Shown: piece after piece, positions 37,260 to 38,745 of the stretch | Numbering within the stretch: position 1 is the first letter of the stretch | How the letters are laid out: each line of letters begins with the position of its first letter | Assembly (NCBI GenBank): GCA_018970085.1 | Contig: JAGWXD010000030.1 | Location: 1-38,745, forward strand | Source: Cyanobacteria bacterium REEB459 | Lineage (GTDB): Bacteria; Cyanobacteriota; Cyanobacteriia; Phormidesmidales; Phormidesmidaceae | DNA: 38,745 bases | Direction of reading: 5' to 3' | Made by a program: the position numbers and the translations under genes | Notes under the pieces: model-generated | Seen by the model: only the letters and a program-made list of their open reading frames with translations | Database searches by the model: none | What the model was told of the DNA's origin: nothing

Positions 37260-37428
37260 TTTAGCCCTGGTCAGGGTTACTACTACAGCGATTACTGCGA
37301 TACAAACTGGCGGTTACCGACCATTGCCCTTACCCGGGGGGAGTTATTTGCCCTTACCCTTGGGGGCGAGAATGCTGGAGGCGTACTCGGGGTCGGCCTA
37401 CGAGGCAGAGCTGCGATCGCAGGTGTAA
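37260..37428 (+). pseudogene. Remnant of a WYL-domain transcriptional regulator (frameshifted)
   Basis: From 37272, one frame reads GQGYYYSDYCDTNWRLPTI then ALTRGELFALTLG. The next frame then reads GARMLEAYSGSAYEAELRSQ to a TAA at 37426-37428. Joined at a run of G near 37363, the two pieces match the middle of cyanobacterial HTH-WYL regulators (pattern RQGYYYTDPxWxLPxLxLTEGELFALLLGARMLEAYxGSAYExELRSAI). The helix-turn-helix upstream and the WYL core downstream are missing. Such regulators often sit by CRISPR-Cas or defence loci; none is visible here. Confidence 0.6.
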
Positions 37429-37493
37429 TCTGGTGGTGTGGCTGGGCCTGGAGAATCTATTGGTAGGTTTGCCAGGTTGGCCCGTGGAGGGCC

Positions 37494-37590
37494 GATCGCG
37501 CTTCGCTTTGCTCTCAGCTTGTAGACCTGGGTGGGGTGGGGAGATATTTTCGGTGGGTGAGGGCGTGGATAGAGAGAATTTCTGGCTCCT
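37494..37590. repeat. Partial third copy of the dispersed hairpin-bearing repeat
   Basis: Starts GATCGCGCTTCGCTTTGCTC and continues through AGCTTGTAGACCTGGGTGGG to GAGATATTTTCGGTGGGTGA. It matches the 3' half of the copies at 37591-37830 and 38383-38600 and leads straight into the next copy. Confidence 0.75.
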
Positions 37591-37830
37591 GATCGCTGAG
37601 TACTGACTGCTGGATTACTATTTTTTCACCGGGGGAATGGCGATTTCCCCCGGACCCCCTCGCCCAGGGCGTGCCGCCGCCCTGGACCTCGCGGAAGGTG
37701 TTAAAGGGTGGGGGGACGATCGCGCTTCGCATTGGTCTCAGCTTGTAGGCCTGGGTGGGGTGGGGGGAACTTTCGGTGGGTGGGGGAGTGGGTGGCGAGG
37801 GCTTCTGAATTACTGACCCCTGACTTCTCA
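37591..37830. repeat. Dispersed repeat, copy 1 (with GC hairpin)
   Basis: Begins GATCGCTGAGTACTGACTGC, shared with 38383. It contains the hairpin CCGGGGGAA / TTCCCCCGG (37629-37637 and 37645-37653, 7-base loop), then GGCGTGCCGCCG, CGATCGCGCTTCGCATTGGT, and ends in a CTTCTGAATTACTGACCCCT stretch. Base differences from copy 2 are scattered; copy 1 has about 20 extra bases around the GGACCCCCTCGCCCAGGGC segment. Confidence 0.8.
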
Positions 37831-37880
37831 GTCTGTAGTCTTTTTGGGGGTGAGTTGGGCCAAGAATCCTAAGGTTTTAT

Positions 37881-38262
37881 CTATGCACACGTCAATCACC
37901 ATTAAGCACATTCTAAACACACGCGTGCAATTATTGTTGTAGTCTATGTGCATAAAGATCACCATTGAGTGCATCCTAAACACACCCCTGTGATCGTTAA
38001 AATTTCGCGAAAAACCATTGTTGTGGTCTATGCACATATCGATCACCATTGAGTGCATGCTAAACACAGGCCTGTGATCGTCATACACACGCGTGTGATC
38101 GTTATGCACAGGGGTGTGATCGGTATGTACAGGGGTGTGATCGGTATGTACAGGGGTGTGATCGGTATGTACAGGGGTGAGATCGGTATGTACAGGGGTG
38201 AGATCGGTATGTACAGGGGTGTGATCGGTATGTACAGGGGTGAGATCGGTATGCACAGCGGT
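37881..38262. repeat. 21-bp-periodic tandem array (about 18 units)
   Basis: Nine clear units of the form GTGATCGGTATGTACAGGGGT run from 38074 to 38262, starting every 21 bp (38074, 38095, 38116, 38137, 38158, 38179, 38200, 38221, 38242), with G/T variation at the second base. To the left, three more diverged stretches containing CTATGCACA, ATCACCATTGAGTGCAT and CTAAACACA start at 37881, 37944 and 38028; their spacings, 63 and 84, are multiples of 21. No indel breaks the register. Both strands are open across it, encoding seven-residue units (VHTDHTP on minus, MYRGVIG on plus). Confidence 0.9.
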
Positions 38263-38382
38263 GCGGTAGGTATGGCGGATGCTCTGGGGTGAAGTGCGGT
38301 GTGATCACCCCTCCTACCCCACCTTGACAAGAGGGGGTAGGAGGGTGAAACTCCGACAGCGAGGGGCTGGGGGGGTAGGACT

Positions 38383-38600
38383 GATCGCTGAGTACTGACT
38401 GCTGGATTATTGTTTCTTTTGCCGGGGGAATGGCGATTTCCCCCGGACGGGGCGTGCCGCCGCGGCGTCAGGGGTTAAAGGATGGGGAGCCGATCGCGCT
38501 TCGCATTGGTCTCAGCCTGTAGACCTGGGTGGGGAGATATTTTCGGTGGGTGAGGGCGGGGTGGAGAGGGCTTCTGACCCCTGATTACTGACTCCTGCCC
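38383..38600. repeat. Dispersed repeat, copy 2 (with GC hairpin)
   Basis: Second near-full copy of the repeat at 37591-37830, with the same start, the same hairpin (38422-38430 with 38438-38446), the CGATCGCGCTTCGCATTGGT core and a CTTCTGACCCCTGATTACTG end. It stands on the opposite side of the 21-bp array from copy 1, in the same orientation. Confidence 0.8.
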
Positions 38601-38652
38601 CTGCCGCTGAAGTTATCCTAAAATAAACTCTAGTACTGGTGGTTATTTACCC

Positions 38653-38745
38653 ATGTCCGTTGCCCTGGCCGCTCCCCTCAGTCAGATTTTGTTGGCGCCT
38701 GGCAGTGCCATGACGGTGACGGGGTTGAGCTGGCCCCACTATCAA
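38653..38745 (+). CDS. Uma2-family (DUF820) putative nuclease, N-terminal fragment (cut by window edge)
   Basis: 31 residues from the ATG at 38653: MSVALAAPLSQILLAPGSAM then TVTGLSWPHYQ. The start matches the common cyanobacterial Uma2/DUF820 N terminus (LxPGSxxTVxxLSWxxYE). These small PD-(D/E)XK-like proteins occur in many copies per cyanobacterial genome. Function is uncertain; the catalytic region is outside the window. Confidence 0.75.
   Translation, partial: MSVALAAPLSQILLAPGSAMTVTGLSWPHYQ

Noticed and set aside
37828-38256. 142-codon minus-strand frame across the 21-bp array
   Set aside because: It starts with GTG inside the repeat, has no ribosome-binding site, and is open because 21 is a multiple of three; the plus strand is open too. 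Treated as repeat, not gene.
37881-38262. CRISPR array
   Set aside because: Units are contiguous with no unique spacers of constant length and no cas genes are in the window.

Overview
The window comes from an oxygenic cyanobacterium. Evidence: the photosystem II gene psbZ next to ribH, a ferredoxin-dependent glutamate synthase, a cyanobacterial-type YidC in an rpmH-rnpA-PH-yidC-khpB-yceD cluster, a B12-dependent monomeric ribonucleotide reductase, a chloroplast TGD2/TGD3-like lipid transporter pair, and many HIP1 octamers (GCGATCGC). The DNA is moderately GC-rich. The species cannot be fixed from sequence reading alone; a Leptolyngbya/Prochlorothrix-like filamentous lineage would fit, but that is only a guess.

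Layout. 1-348: right end of an IS66-family element abutting the 3' end of yceD. 353-3840: minus-strand ribosome, RNase P and membrane-insertion cluster (rpmH, rnpA, PH-domain protein, yidC, khpB/jag, yceD), with a terminator-like hairpin between rpmH and rnpA. 3921-8063: coiled-coil protein, nrdJ and a small hypothetical gene with a strong terminator. 8257-12939: glsF. 13126-15452: MCE-domain protein and its ABC ATPase. 15649-17028: yvcK. 17156-18396: two small genes and a 0.6 kb gap holding a strongly folded candidate small RNA. 18397-23446: bioB, DUF4330 protein, M48 protease, coaX and ggt. 23535-27939: a pseudokinase-like proline-rich membrane protein and a DHH-CBS-CBS-tRNA nucleotidyltransferase fusion. 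28214-33580: psbZ, ribH, SH3/peptidoglycan-binding protein, nadD, DoxX, cupin and 8-oxoguanine deaminase-like amidohydrolase. From 33870 the window becomes accessory: a DUF2252 protein with kinase-like motifs in permuted order, a C1 peptidase-TerB-like fusion with an acidic tail, a frameshifted WYL-regulator remnant, about 1.2 kb of repeats (a 21-bp-periodic array flanked by copies of a hairpin-bearing repeat), and the start of a Uma2-family nuclease gene.

Most of the window is housekeeping: translation and membrane biogenesis, nitrogen assimilation, dNTP synthesis, and cofactors (biotin, CoA, riboflavin, NAD). The least explained parts are the structured RNA candidate at about 18.17-18.32 kb, the pseudokinase-like protein at 23.5-25.1 kb, the DUF2252 and C1-TerB genes, and the repeat region at 37.5-38.6 kb. 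I saw no CRISPR array, no tRNA or rRNA, and no complete defence or biosynthetic system.
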